Source: Chloroflexota bacterium
GTDB taxonomy: Bacteria; Chloroflexota; Anaerolineae; Aggregatilineales; Phototrophicaceae
DNA length: 64,000 nt
NCBI GenBank assembly: GCA_011525385.1
Contig: WTGF01000059.1
Coordinates: 1-64,000 of the forward strand
Direction: 5' to 3'
The notes beneath the pieces are model-generated. The model did not search any database. It had not been told where the DNA came from and saw nothing but the letters and a program-made list of their open reading frames with translations. Position numbers and translations under genes: made by a program. This document shows positions 25,272-34,419 of this stretch, piece by piece. Numbering within the stretch: position 1 is the stretch's first letter; every line of letters begins with the position of its first letter.

Positions 25272-25395
25272 CTAGCTCGCAGCCCGGTGACTGCCCCGTC
25301 GGCCAGGTAATAGCAAGATAATCCTCCGTCGCTTCCCAAAATAGGAATTAGACACTTTATTGATTCCTCGTCGAAGCGCCATTATATGGGCAATA

Positions 25396-25424
25396 TGTAC
25401 AAGCCTTTGTAGATACTATATAAT
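25396..25424 (+). promoter_or_regulatory. Promoter before small membrane gene
   Basis: TGTACA (25396-25401), a 17-base spacer and a consensus TATAAT (25419-25424). The predicted start near 25431 leaves almost no leader before ATG 25436. This argues that translation begins further downstream, at ATG 25493. Confidence 0.6.
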
Positions 25425-25492
25425 TCAACTTAAGCATGGTGGCGCCCGTCGCCAATATGCAAACCGTCGTAGGACTGGACTCAAGGCTTGTC

Positions 25493-25843
25493 ATGGCTAC
25501 AGAAGAACCTGTGCTGGCGAAGACCAACGCCGAATTGCGGATAGAGCGCCTAAGCTGGTTTGGATTGGTCGGCGTTTTGGTCTTCCCTAGCATCGTACCA
25601 GACTGGCTAACGCTGCATAACGCGCTTAGCCCCTTTTTTGCCGGACTCGTACTAATCGCCTCTGGAATATACCAGCATCGTCAGAAGTGGCGTGTTAGTT
25701 TCTCGACCTGGGTCGCTGGAACGACAAGTTTTGGGATAGCAATCTACAGCCTGCTGGAACGACCGGAATTAGACATGACATTTCCAGTTGTCTTGCTCGC
25801 TGTTTTTGTGATCGGGATTGGCATTTTTGTCAATGAGACTTAA
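25493..25843 (+). CDS. Small four-span membrane protein
   Basis: Not recognised. From ATG 25493 the protein has 116 residues: a polar N-terminus with LAKTNAELRIERLSW, then hydrophobic segments at about 22-38, 45-60, 72-90 and 95-113. The layout resembles SPW-repeat/DUF-type small membrane proteins, without proof. In-frame ATGs exist at 25436 and 25457, but only 25493 has a good RBS (AAGG at six bases) and is consistent with the promoter. It lies 35 bases upstream of the PucR-type regulator and is probably co-transcribed with it. Confidence 0.65.
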   Translation: MATEEPVLAKTNAELRIERLSWFGLVGVLVFPSIVPDWLTLHNALSPFFAGLVLIASGIYQHRQKWRVSFSTWVAGTTSFGIAIYSLLERPELDMTFPVVLLAVFVIGIGIFVNET

Positions 25844-25878
25844 GCAATTTTGAATTGCTGTCAGCACTGGAAGGCGTC

Positions 25879-27525
25879 ATGAGTAGATCTAGCGCACAAG
25901 AGATCACGGTAGAAGAAGTTCGCAAGTTAGCGCTACCGTTGAGCACGTATATTCTGTCGGGCGAAGGTCTGCTGGACCGCCCGGTGACATGGACAACGGT
26001 AATCCATCCTGAAGACGATATCTCCTCCAAGCAAGTGCAAAAGCGCGAGCTTGTCTTGATAGCGCCGGTTAACAATCCGCCAAAGGCGCATGGAGACACC
26101 GAACTGATCCAGTGGTGCGCCGGAGTGCAGGCCTCAGCGGTTGCGTTTTGCGGCGCGGTAAGCGCCTCCGCCCTAGCCGAGGCAAAAGCTCGAAACCTTC
26201 CCGTCTTAAACGTAACCAGCAATGTGCGCATTCGTGACATCGAGAAGACGATTATCAGCCTGCTGGTCAATCGCAAGGGACAAGTTGAACGCCGCGCGAC
26301 CCAGATTTATCGCCAACTGACCCAGATTTCTTCGCGCAACGAAGGAATGAACGAATTAATCGCTGCCATGGCGCGTTTGACCAAAAAAGCCGTCGTCATT
26401 CACGACAAGCGCTTGCATCCGCTTTCGCATAAGATCCAGCCCGAATTCGTTGAAATTTGGGATGACATCGAGTTCTTTTTGAAAAAGCAGGACAATCTGC
26501 CGGTCGAATTGCATGATCGGCACCGCGTCGTCGAGATTGATCCGCCAGTGCTCATGCAAGCGCTGCCAATATCCGGCGTTGCGCGCTTGGTTGCGCCGGT
26601 GATCAACAAGGGCGTTGGCCGCGGTTACTTGTCAATCATCGGTCGCGAAGGCGATCTCGATGAAATTGACCAGTTGGTTTGCGAGCATGGCGCGGCTGCC
26701 TGTGCATTGGAAATGGCAAAGCAGAAAGCAGTAAATGAAACGGAGAAGCGCCTGCGCGGTACCTTCCTTGATCGACTGTTGCTTGGCGATGTTAGTCAGC
26801 AGGAGGCGGTTCGCCAGGGCGAGCGGTTCAATCACGACATGACACAAACACATATCGCCTTTGTTTTGTCTTGGCGCGGCGAAAGCCGTCCCTCGCTGAG
26901 GCGTTTGGAAACCACGGTGAATACCATCATCGCAAGCCGCAATAGTTCCGCACTTGTCTGGACCAGAGAAAAAGAAGGTCAAGTCGTCGTCTTCCACGCG
27001 ACTGATTATACCGACCCCGTCGATCAGAGTATGGAACTGTCCAATGCCTTCAGTAAAGAGTTAAACCGTCAATATCCACAATACCGCATTGCCATTGGCT
27101 TGGGCCAGATCGCACGGGATATCAACGGCTGGCGCAGCAGTTACCGGGACGCTGTGCAAGCCATGGAGTTGGCCGAGCGCCTGCAAACCGACTCGCCACT
27201 CTATATAGGCGACCTGGGCGTATATCAACTCATCCTGAGCCTCTCCGACAGAGAAAAGCTAAGCTACTTCTGCGAGGATACGCTTGGTCCCTTAATGGAC
27301 TATGATATGCGCCAGAATGCTGACTTGATCAAGACATTGGAGGCGTTTTTCAATTGCCACGGCAATCTGTCGCAAACGGCGGAATCCCTGATCGTCCATC
27401 GCAACACGCTGCTTTACCGCATGAATCGCATTAACGAAATAGCCGCTATTGACCTGAACAGGCCAGAAACGCGTCTGGCATTGCACCTTGCGCTGACCAT
27501 CAGACGATTGCTCGCTCTCAGTTAA
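25879..27525 (+). CDS. PucR/CdaR-type transcriptional regulator
   Basis: 548 residues in three parts. A PucR-like N-terminal sensor (about 10-130, VEEVRKLALPLSTYILSGEG...WTTVIHPEDD). A GAF-like middle with a GGDEF-like/CdaR fold (about 180-440). A C-terminal PucR helix-turn-helix (LIKTLEAFFNCHGNLSQTAE and LIVHRNTLLYRMNRINEI). Family members control purine, amino-acid or glycolate use. It lies just upstream of glutamate synthase on the same strand, with a paralogue just beyond it, so nitrogen-linked control of gltB is the natural guess. ATG 25879 has AAGGCG upstream and is preferred to TTG 25855. Confidence 0.9.
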   Translation: MSRSSAQEITVEEVRKLALPLSTYILSGEGLLDRPVTWTTVIHPEDDISSKQVQKRELVLIAPVNNPPKAHGDTELIQWCAGVQASAVAFCGAVSASALAEAKARNLPVLNVTSNVRIRDIEKTIISLLVNRKGQVERRATQIYRQLTQISSRNEGMNELIAAMARLTKKAVVIHDKRLHPLSHKIQPEFVEIWDDIEFFLKKQDNLPVELHDRHRVVEIDPPVLMQALPISGVARLVAPVINKGVGRGYLSIIGREGDLDEIDQLVCEHGAAACALEMAKQKAVNETEKRLRGTFLDRLLLGDVSQQEAVRQGERFNHDMTQTHIAFVLSWRGESRPSLRRLETTVNTIIASRNSSALVWTREKEGQVVVFHATDYTDPVDQSMELSNAFSKELNRQYPQYRIAIGLGQIARDINGWRSSYRDAVQAMELAERLQTDSPLYIGDLGVYQLILSLSDREKLSYFCEDTLGPLMDYDMRQNADLIKTLEAFFNCHGNLSQTAESLIVHRNTLLYRMNRINEIAAIDLNRPETRLALHLALTIRRLLALS

Positions 27526-27574
27526 TTCACTCAGAAAGGAGTTCGTTTCCGTCGCAATGGCTCATCATTGTAGC

Positions 27575-27592
27575 AAACTGGCTTCCCAGTTT
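27575..27592 (+). terminator. Possible terminator after first PucR gene
   Basis: AAACTGG (27575-27581) pairs perfectly with CCAGTTT (27586-27592) across a CTTC loop, followed by a modest T-rich stretch (CTGGTTGT). It lies 50 bases past the regulator stop and before the gltB promoter. The 300-base gap 27526-27828 holds no gene. Confidence 0.5.
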
Positions 27593-27698
27593 CTGGTTGT
27601 CCATAACAAGTTTGAGCCTGCGCTCGTTGTGTATTTTACCCAAGCGTACGGTGGAATTGTCCATAATTTCTAGCAATAGTGCCGCCGATCAGTTCTGG

Positions 27699-27719
27699 TA
27701 TAATGCAGTATACATACTG
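27699..27719 (+). promoter_or_regulatory. gltB promoter with adjoining palindrome
   Basis: An extended -10 element TGGTATAAT (TATAAT at 27699-27704) has only a weak -35. Directly after it, CAGTAT-AC-ATACTG (27706-27719) is a perfect 6+6 palindrome covering the predicted transcription start, the place for a repressor. The leader to ATG 27829 is about 115 bases. Confidence 0.65.
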
Positions 27720-27828
27720 TGCAAAGTGACAAAAGTCAAACAATAGTTTTACTGTACTGGATTCATGATAAGTCCTCAAAGACGCTTGTTTTGTTGTGCG
27801 ACGACACTGGTCGTTAGGAGGAAATGAG

Positions 27829-30800
27829 ATGACTCTTTCCCAGAACGATAACTTTGCCGACCTTCATCGCATCGATCGCGATCATCGTGACGCGTGCGCG
27901 CTTATTTGTTCCGTGCGTAAAGGCGGACAGGCCACGCATGGCAACGTAAAACGAACAATAGAAGCATTGACGCGCATGGGCCATCGTACCGGTTACATCA
28001 ATGGCGAAGGCGATGGCGTCGGCGTATTGACGGATATCCCCCGTCAGCTCTGGACCAAGTGGCTAGCCGAAGCCGGGCTAAGATCTTCATTGGCGACCGA
28101 CCGCAATTTCTGGGTTGCCCACCTGATGATTCCCGCTACCGATCGCGCGCGATCCCAGAATATCATTGATCAGATCTGCCGCCATATCAGCGAAGCGGGT
28201 CTGCATATATTGATCGACCGCAGCAGCCGCGTGAATTCCCAGGTGCTGGGGCCAAATGCGGAAAAGAATGAGCCTGTCTTTTGGCAGATCGCCGGCATCA
28301 ACGGTCAAGTGCCATCTGCAAAGCTGGATGCTACGCTTTTCGAACTGCAGGTCCAGTTGGAGAACGATCTTGGCGTGCATTTTCCATCGTTCTCCTCGCA
28401 CAGCGTGGTCTACAAAGTGCAAGGCACCATCGAGATTCTGCGACGCTACTACCCGGAATTGCGTGATCCCGACTACGCTTCGTCGCTAACCATGGGACAC
28501 GCTCGATACAGCACAAATACCAATCCGATTTTTGAACGCGCGCAGCCCTTCTGTCTGATTGGACACAATGGCGAATTCAATACCATTTCCCGTTTCCGGC
28601 TGGAATCGGAAATGTTAAAGATACCTATGGTGGAAAACGGATCGGACTCCCAGGATGTCGACCGGACTATCTATGCATTGTGTATGCGTCACGGACTCGA
28701 CCTGATCGAAGCCATGGAACACGTTTTCCCCCCATTCAGCCACGATCTGATTCAGGACGCGCCGGAAATCCACGATATGTACGACGAAATCCGGCAATCA
28801 TTTGGCCCCTTCGCCCAGGGTCCGGCTGCTGTCGCCTCTCGATTGGGCAACCTGGCAGTATTCAGCGTTGACGCGCTGGGGTTGCGGCCGCTCTGGTTCG
28901 GGGAAACCGAGAAAGAATATTTTGTTTCATCAGAACGCGGCGTTTATCCTCTGGACTCCATGTCTGTCAGCCCCAAACCGATGGCGCCTGGCGAAAAGAT
29001 CGCTCTTGAGATCAACACTGGTCACTCGATTCGGGTTCTCGACTATCCCGCTATTCAGCGATATGTCTACAACAAGTACCGGGACCGCCAGCCCGGCGGA
29101 ACGCCCGGGGGCGACATTTGGGTTTCCGGCTCAGGCAATGGTCTCGAAGCGCCAAGCGGCAACTACCCGATGCCCCCAACATTGGACGGCGGCCGACAAT
29201 TACAAATGGAGACGGCGCCAGTAGCCGTGTTGGAGAAAGCGCCCGAAGTTCGCAAGACTGCCGCCAAGTTGCCTTGGTCGGATTCACCGGTCAAAGTCAA
29301 TGCCGCTGTCATGTCCGGTTTCGGTTGGGAGCGTTACCACGTTGAAGTTATGTCGTCGCTGGCTGAAAACGCCAAGGAGCAAATTGGCAGTCTCGGTTGG
29401 GACGGTCCTGTGGCCGCCCTGAGCAACCTGCGCGTCAATTTGGCGGATTATTTCAAAGAGACAATCGCTGTCGTGACCAACCCGTCAATTGATCGCGAAC
29501 GTGAGCAATCACAGTTTTCGTCACAGGTACTCATTGGCGCTCGCCCGGAAATCGCTCTTGGACGAAACGATGAAGCGACCTTAATCCGCCTGGAAATCCC
29601 GCTGCTGCTTGAATCAATACCCGACTTTGAAGATACTGCGCTGCTCCGCGATATCGCATCGCAATATGGCACCATGATGATCGAAGATCTGGCCGAGGTC
29701 TTTGAAGATCGGGTCAGTTACCTGTCTATGGGCTGCCCTGCCGACACTCCATTCGACCAAGCCATCGAAATGCTTCAGCAGCGGGCGGTTGAGGATGTAC
29801 TGGCCGGCGTTCAATGCATCATTCTCGACGACAATAAGGTGGCGTCGGGCGAGCAATTGTTCATTGATCCATTGTTGGCGACTGCTGCCGTGGACAAAGC
29901 CTTGAGACTGGCGGACCATTCGCCGAACCTTCGCAGACGGGTTGGATTGGTGGTTCGCTCGGGCGCGCTCCGCGACATGCACGACCTGTCAATTTGCCTC
30001 AGCCTGGGCGCGAACGCCATATTGCCTTACGCAATGTACGCCGTCTGTTTGGGCACCGCCCCGCGCGGCAGCAAGAATCCGCTGACAAATGACCATATCA
30101 AGACTTATCTCGGCAATTCGCTGAAGGCGATCCATGGCGCGCTCCAGAAGATCACGTCCACTGTAGGCTGTCACGAATTGCGCGGATACGGACATAGCTT
30201 CAGTTCGATCGGATTATCCAAGAACCTGGTCAACCTGCTGGGAACGCCGAACTACTTCGGCTCGACTGGTCGAGGCTTAACCTGGACCGCGCTGATGAAT
30301 GACGCCGAAGAGCGCGCCAAGGAATTTCGTGGCGAGGTGCGCGCGCGCTTGAAAAACCCCGAACGCTTTTATCCAAAGATGTGGAAGAAAGCGGAGGCGG
30401 TCGCTCATGGTGAATTGGCATTCGAAGAATACACCGACACGCTTATGAGCCTGGAAGACAGAATGCCTGTCTCTATCAGGCACATAATGTCATTGAAAGA
30501 GAGCCCGACGCCCTTAAACCCGGACGATGTTGATATCAGCATCAAGGGATATGACATGCCGGTTTTGATCAGCGCCATGTCCTTTGGGTCGCAGGGTGAA
30601 CTAGCTTATCGCTCCTATTTTGAAGCAGCTCACCAGCTCAACATTATCTGTATGAACGGCGAGGGTGGCGAGATTCACGACTTGCTGGGCAAGTATCCTC
30701 GCAACCGCGGGCAACAAGTGGCCTCAGGCCGTTTTGGCGTCAACATCGCCTTCTTGAACAGCGCGGACTATATCGAGATCAAAATCGGACAAGGGGCCAA

Positions 30801-32520
30801 ACCAGGCGAAGGCGGCCACCTGCCCGGCTACAAGGTTACCGAGCAGATTGCCGCCGTCCGCAGCACAACACCAGGTATCGGTTTGATCTCTCCCAGCAAT
30901 AATCACGATTTGTACTCAATTGAAGACTTGGCGCAATTGATCGATGAACTCAAGACCGCCAATCCGCACGCCAAGGTTTCGGTCAAGCTGCCAGTGGTGC
31001 CCGGCATCGGCATTATCGCGGTTGGCGTGGCCAAGGCGGGCGCCGACATCATCACCATCACGGGTTATACGGGCAGTACCGGCGCCGCGCGCGCGCACGC
31101 CTTGCGCCACGTTGGCTTGCCGGCCGAGATCGGTGTCTGGATGGCGCATCGCCATCTCATCCACAGTGGATTGCGCGACGATGTGGAAATCTGGGTTGAC
31201 GGGGGCATGAAAAGCGGCCGCGATGTCATAAAGATGGTCTGCCTGGGCGCAAACCGCGCGGGCTTCGCCACTCTGGCAATGGTAGCCGTCGGTTGCACCA
31301 TTTGCCGCGGCTGCCATGACGGCACATGCCACGTCGGTATTACAACACATGTCAAAACCAAGGAAGAGGCTGAAAAGCGCAATTTCAAGGCATTCCGCCC
31401 CTTTGAGGAACGCGGATCGGCGGAAAGCATCGTCACCATGTTTGACGCCCTGGGTGATGACATCCGCAAGTGGCTGGCGAAGATGGGCGTCAGCAATTTG
31501 CAGGATATAGTCGGTCGAGCCGACTTGCTGGTACAGCGCTCGCATCATGACCGCATTGACCTGACTGATTTGCTACGTTCGGTACCGGGCGTACAGAAAC
31601 ATCGCGCCCAACCCGGCGGGCGTCGTGTCACACGGCCGCGCAACACGGTTAGCAAGCAAATAACCGATATCGTTGCCGAGTACGTCAGCAAGGGAGAATA
31701 CGAACTTACCTATGATGATGAGCAGGTCATGGCGATGGATCGAGCCTTGGGCACGCATCTCGCGGGGGCCCTCCAGCGCCAATCCATTGCACATGGTGAC
31801 CGGATACGCGCCATTAATCTTAGCTTCAGTAATTCAGCGATTCCAGGCAATGGCCTGGCCGCGTTCCTGGATGATCCTGTAAACGTTCTGGTCGAAGGCG
31901 GCGCGCAGGACGGCGTGGGGAAATGCGCTGTAGGCAGCAAGATCTCCATTTTGAAAGGCTTGAATCACAATGGGCGTCGTTTGGACGGCTCAGTCGGCAA
32001 GAGCTTCGCTTATGGCGCGCAAGGCGGCCTTTTTATCGTGCAAGGCAACGCCGATACACGAGCCTGCATCCGCATGAGCGGCGCCGACGTGGTCTTTGGA
32101 GGCGAAATCACTGAACCCTTGCAGGACGGTCTCGGGGGTTTGGGCGCGCGCGCCAACCTTAAGGGATATGCCTTCGAGTATATGACATCCGGACGCGCGG
32201 TCGTCTTGGGCGATCCCGGACCTTGGATGTGCGCCGGCATGACCGGTGGAGTCGTATATCAGCGCGTTCAGCCGGAAATGAATCTGACTGTAGACGCTAT
32301 CAGACACCGTATCGCTCCTGGATCCGTGGTCGAGGCGCAACCCTTAGACGACGAGGGACACCAGGATGTGCGCGAACTTTTGAATGCGTATATCCGTACG
32401 CTCGAGGAGAATCATCAATCGCAGACCGCGGAGCCGCTCTATGCCCTGCTGAAGCGCCCCGAAGAGCACTTCGTAAAGATTGCGCCGCCAGTCGCGCGCA
32501 ACATCGTCAACGAAAGCTAG
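27829..32520 (+). CDS. gltB: Glutamate synthase large subunit
   Basis: Makes glutamate from glutamine and 2-oxoglutarate. 1563 residues. Glutamine amidotransferase domain first (catalytic Cys23 in HRDACALIC after a short propeptide; NGEGDGVGVLTDIP). Then the central domain, then the FMN barrel (about 850-1220: MNGEGGEIHDLLGKYPRNRG, KIGQGAKPGEGGHLPG, TGYTGSTGAA). The 3Fe-4S motif is CTICRGCHDGTC, with the three standard Cys plus one extra. The GXGXG beta-helix ends it (about 1330-1500). ATG 27829 has GGAGGA. The small subunit gltD is not in this window. HRG of the glutaminase domain reads HRT. Confidence 0.93.
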   Translation: MTLSQNDNFADLHRIDRDHRDACALICSVRKGGQATHGNVKRTIEALTRMGHRTGYINGEGDGVGVLTDIPRQLWTKWLAEAGLRSSLATDRNFWVAHLMIPATDRARSQNIIDQICRHISEAGLHILIDRSSRVNSQVLGPNAEKNEPVFWQIAGINGQVPSAKLDATLFELQVQLENDLGVHFPSFSSHSVVYKVQGTIEILRRYYPELRDPDYASSLTMGHARYSTNTNPIFERAQPFCLIGHNGEFNTISRFRLESEMLKIPMVENGSDSQDVDRTIYALCMRHGLDLIEAMEHVFPPFSHDLIQDAPEIHDMYDEIRQSFGPFAQGPAAVASRLGNLAVFSVDALGLRPLWFGETEKEYFVSSERGVYPLDSMSVSPKPMAPGEKIALEINTGHSIRVLDYPAIQRYVYNKYRDRQPGGTPGGDIWVSGSGNGLEAPSGNYPMPPTLDGGRQLQMETAPVAVLEKAPEVRKTAAKLPWSDSPVKVNAAVMSGFGWERYHVEVMSSLAENAKEQIGSLGWDGPVAALSNLRVNLADYFKETIAVVTNPSIDREREQSQFSSQVLIGARPEIALGRNDEATLIRLEIPLLLESIPDFEDTALLRDIASQYGTMMIEDLAEVFEDRVSYLSMGCPADTPFDQAIEMLQQRAVEDVLAGVQCIILDDNKVASGEQLFIDPLLATAAVDKALRLADHSPNLRRRVGLVVRSGALRDMHDLSICLSLGANAILPYAMYAVCLGTAPRGSKNPLTNDHIKTYLGNSLKAIHGALQKITSTVGCHELRGYGHSFSSIGLSKNLVNLLGTPNYFGSTGRGLTWTALMNDAEERAKEFRGEVRARLKNPERFYPKMWKKAEAVAHGELAFEEYTDTLMSLEDRMPVSIRHIMSLKESPTPLNPDDVDISIKGYDMPVLISAMSFGSQGELAYRSYFEAAHQLNIICMNGEGGEIHDLLGKYPRNRGQQVASGRFGVNIAFLNSADYIEIKIGQGAKPGEGGHLPGYKVTEQIAAVRSTTPGIGLISPSNNHDLYSIEDLAQLIDELKTANPHAKVSVKLPVVPGIGIIAVGVAKAGADIITITGYTGSTGAARAHALRHVGLPAEIGVWMAHRHLIHSGLRDDVEIWVDGGMKSGRDVIKMVCLGANRAGFATLAMVAVGCTICRGCHDGTCHVGITTHVKTKEEAEKRNFKAFRPFEERGSAESIVTMFDALGDDIRKWLAKMGVSNLQDIVGRADLLVQRSHHDRIDLTDLLRSVPGVQKHRAQPGGRRVTRPRNTVSKQITDIVAEYVSKGEYELTYDDEQVMAMDRALGTHLAGALQRQSIAHGDRIRAINLSFSNSAIPGNGLAAFLDDPVNVLVEGGAQDGVGKCAVGSKISILKGLNHNGRRLDGSVGKSFAYGAQGGLFIVQGNADTRACIRMSGADVVFGGEITEPLQDGLGGLGARANLKGYAFEYMTSGRAVVLGDPGPWMCAGMTGGVVYQRVQPEMNLTVDAIRHRIAPGSVVEAQPLDDEGHQDVRELLNAYIRTLEENHQSQTAEPLYALLKRPEEHFVKIAPPVARNIVNES

Positions 32521-32575
32521 TCGAATCAAAAGCTGCCGGCAGCTTCCCAGCAATACGATTACCTGAGGTTTTTGC

Positions 32576-34231
32576 TCATGCCGTCGTGGCTTGGCCGGGA
32601 ATCGTCGCCAGCACGCGCTGGGTCTTGAGCGCCAAGTGCAAGATAAGACGATTGTCCGAGTCGTCCAGGTCCATCTTGGTGAGTTCGCCTATGCGTTCCA
32701 GACGATAGACCAGAGTATTGCGGTGCACATCGAGGGCTTGCGCCGCCTTCGCCAGATTTCCGTTCGCTTCAAAGAATCCACTCAAAGTCCGAATCAGGTC
32801 GCTTTGTTTGCGTTTGTCGTGCTCAACTAGCGGACCCAAAGCGTCGTTGTAGAACTGGTGAAGATTGTCCAAGTTCCGTTCCTTCAAAGCTAGAAGCAAC
32901 TGAAACAATTTGAGATCGCCGTAGAATGTCGTAGTATCGCAGTCGCTAAGCTGGTAGGAAATGCCAACAGCGTCCTTGGCCTCGCGGTAGGCGTCCCGTA
33001 ACATGGAAAGCCCCGTCGCGGGACGACTTATGCCCGCCGCAATCAGGCCATTTGAAAGGCGGCTTGAGATTTGCCCACGTACATTTTCGATAATCGTACG
33101 CGTTCTCGACAGTCCAGCAGCATCATCTCCGTCCAGTGGATACAAGACCACGATCACATCTACATATTGTCCAACAGCGCCGTTTATCCGGCGGCGCGAC
33201 ATATCGTCGCGCACCAGCGAAATTAATGGCTCCAGGGAAAGCGACTGGCCGGCCTCCGTGATCGCGCGAAATACGGAAACAACGTAGGAAGAGCCGGGTT
33301 GAAAGCCCGCCTGCTGCGCGCGAGTGCGCAACAAGTCCTCATCCGCCGGCGTTCCGCTAAGCCACATCTGGATCCAGTCGCCTCGCGCCTGCTCAACGGC
33401 CGAAGCGATTGCGCGGTTCTTCGCCATTTCTATCGCGCAAACGTCGGCGCCATAGGCCAAGACCAAGCGGCCGAATTCATCCAGTTCACTCTTTTGATCC
33501 ACCAGCGAAAGATAACCCGCCACGCGCTTTTCCACCTTTAGCACCGTTGTGAAACCCAAGGGGCTTGGGGTGATCAACCCTTGGCTGGACGGCGCTTCCT
33601 GACCCAACCAGGTTTGAAAATCTCCCAAAGGCAATTCCGCGGGTGGATAGCGGCCGTTCAGGCCGCGGCGACCAATATTGGGATAGATCTGGGAAATCAT
33701 CAGACCAGCATCGTCGTGAATGACAATGGGCTTTCCCGTCGAACGGGACATAACTTGCAGGAGACTGCCAAGATCTCGATTCTCAGCAGCCAACCGCGTC
33801 AATTGCCGTTGGATCTCGATGGCTCTCTCGGTCAGACGCGCGGATTGGTTCAATAGCAGAGAATTCACTGCGCGTTCAACAGTCGTCAAGCTGGTATCCA
33901 AGGGTACCGATACCAAAACCGTCCCGCATTCGTTTGCGGCGTCTTTAGCGCTCTGGCTGGTTTCGCCCGTCGCTAGAACCGCATTGACACCGATATCTGA
34001 CAAGAGACGAATCACGCCCGCCAAACGCAGCCGATCATCAAAGCTGCGCAAAACGTCCATAGATACCAGCGCCAGCTCCCCACCGTAAATGTCAGGGAAA
34101 ACGGGCGGTTGCGCGCGAATAGTGACCGACCAATTCACTTGCGTTTCCGGATCACCGGCTACAATGCTCGCGCCCAATGGTAAAGAATACCTAAGCAAGG
34201 ACTGAATTGAAGCGGTGTTTTTATCTGACAT
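32576..34231 (-). CDS. PucR/CdaR-type transcriptional regulator (paralogue)
   Basis: 552 residues with the same plan as the regulator at 25879: an N-terminal PucR-like sensor, a CdaR-like middle, and a C-terminal HTH (LIRTLSGFFEANGNLAKAAQ, LDVHRNTLVYRLERIGEL). The two share order and many blocks (HRNTLxYRxxRI, SYRDAVQAMELAE versus AYREAKDAVGISY), so they are ancient paralogues. It is convergent with gltB, 55 bases between stops. ATG 34231 starts MSDKNTASIQSLL; the longer frame upstream has a non-native hydrophobic/Cys-rich lead and is rejected. Confidence 0.9.
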   Translation of the reverse strand: MSDKNTASIQSLLRYSLPLGASIVAGDPETQVNWSVTIRAQPPVFPDIYGGELALVSMDVLRSFDDRLRLAGVIRLLSDIGVNAVLATGETSQSAKDAANECGTVLVSVPLDTSLTTVERAVNSLLLNQSARLTERAIEIQRQLTRLAAENRDLGSLLQVMSRSTGKPIVIHDDAGLMISQIYPNIGRRGLNGRYPPAELPLGDFQTWLGQEAPSSQGLITPSPLGFTTVLKVEKRVAGYLSLVDQKSELDEFGRLVLAYGADVCAIEMAKNRAIASAVEQARGDWIQMWLSGTPADEDLLRTRAQQAGFQPGSSYVVSVFRAITEAGQSLSLEPLISLVRDDMSRRRINGAVGQYVDVIVVLYPLDGDDAAGLSRTRTIIENVRGQISSRLSNGLIAAGISRPATGLSMLRDAYREAKDAVGISYQLSDCDTTTFYGDLKLFQLLLALKERNLDNLHQFYNDALGPLVEHDKRKQSDLIRTLSGFFEANGNLAKAAQALDVHRNTLVYRLERIGELTKMDLDDSDNRLILHLALKTQRVLATIPGQATTA

Positions 34232-34353
34232 GGCTAGATTCCTGAACGCCTGAATAAAGCAAAATAGCGCCTGGCCAATATCTGATTGGCAGAAATAACA
34301 AATCGGCGCTACTAATTTGTACCTTATAACCAATAACTTAACATATTGCTAGC

Positions 34354-34391
34354 CAAAAAGATAGGGCGAACGCTGCTTGCAGCGTCACCCT
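34354..34391 (-). terminator. Intrinsic terminator of ileS
   Basis: On the minus strand AGGGTGACGCTG-CAAG-CAGCGTTCGCCCT forms a long stem with one internal mismatch region, followed by ATCTTTTTGG. It lies about 30 bases past the ileS stop. Confidence 0.8.
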
Positions 34392-34419
34392 AAGACATTT
34401 CTTAGCCAAATATGCCAAT

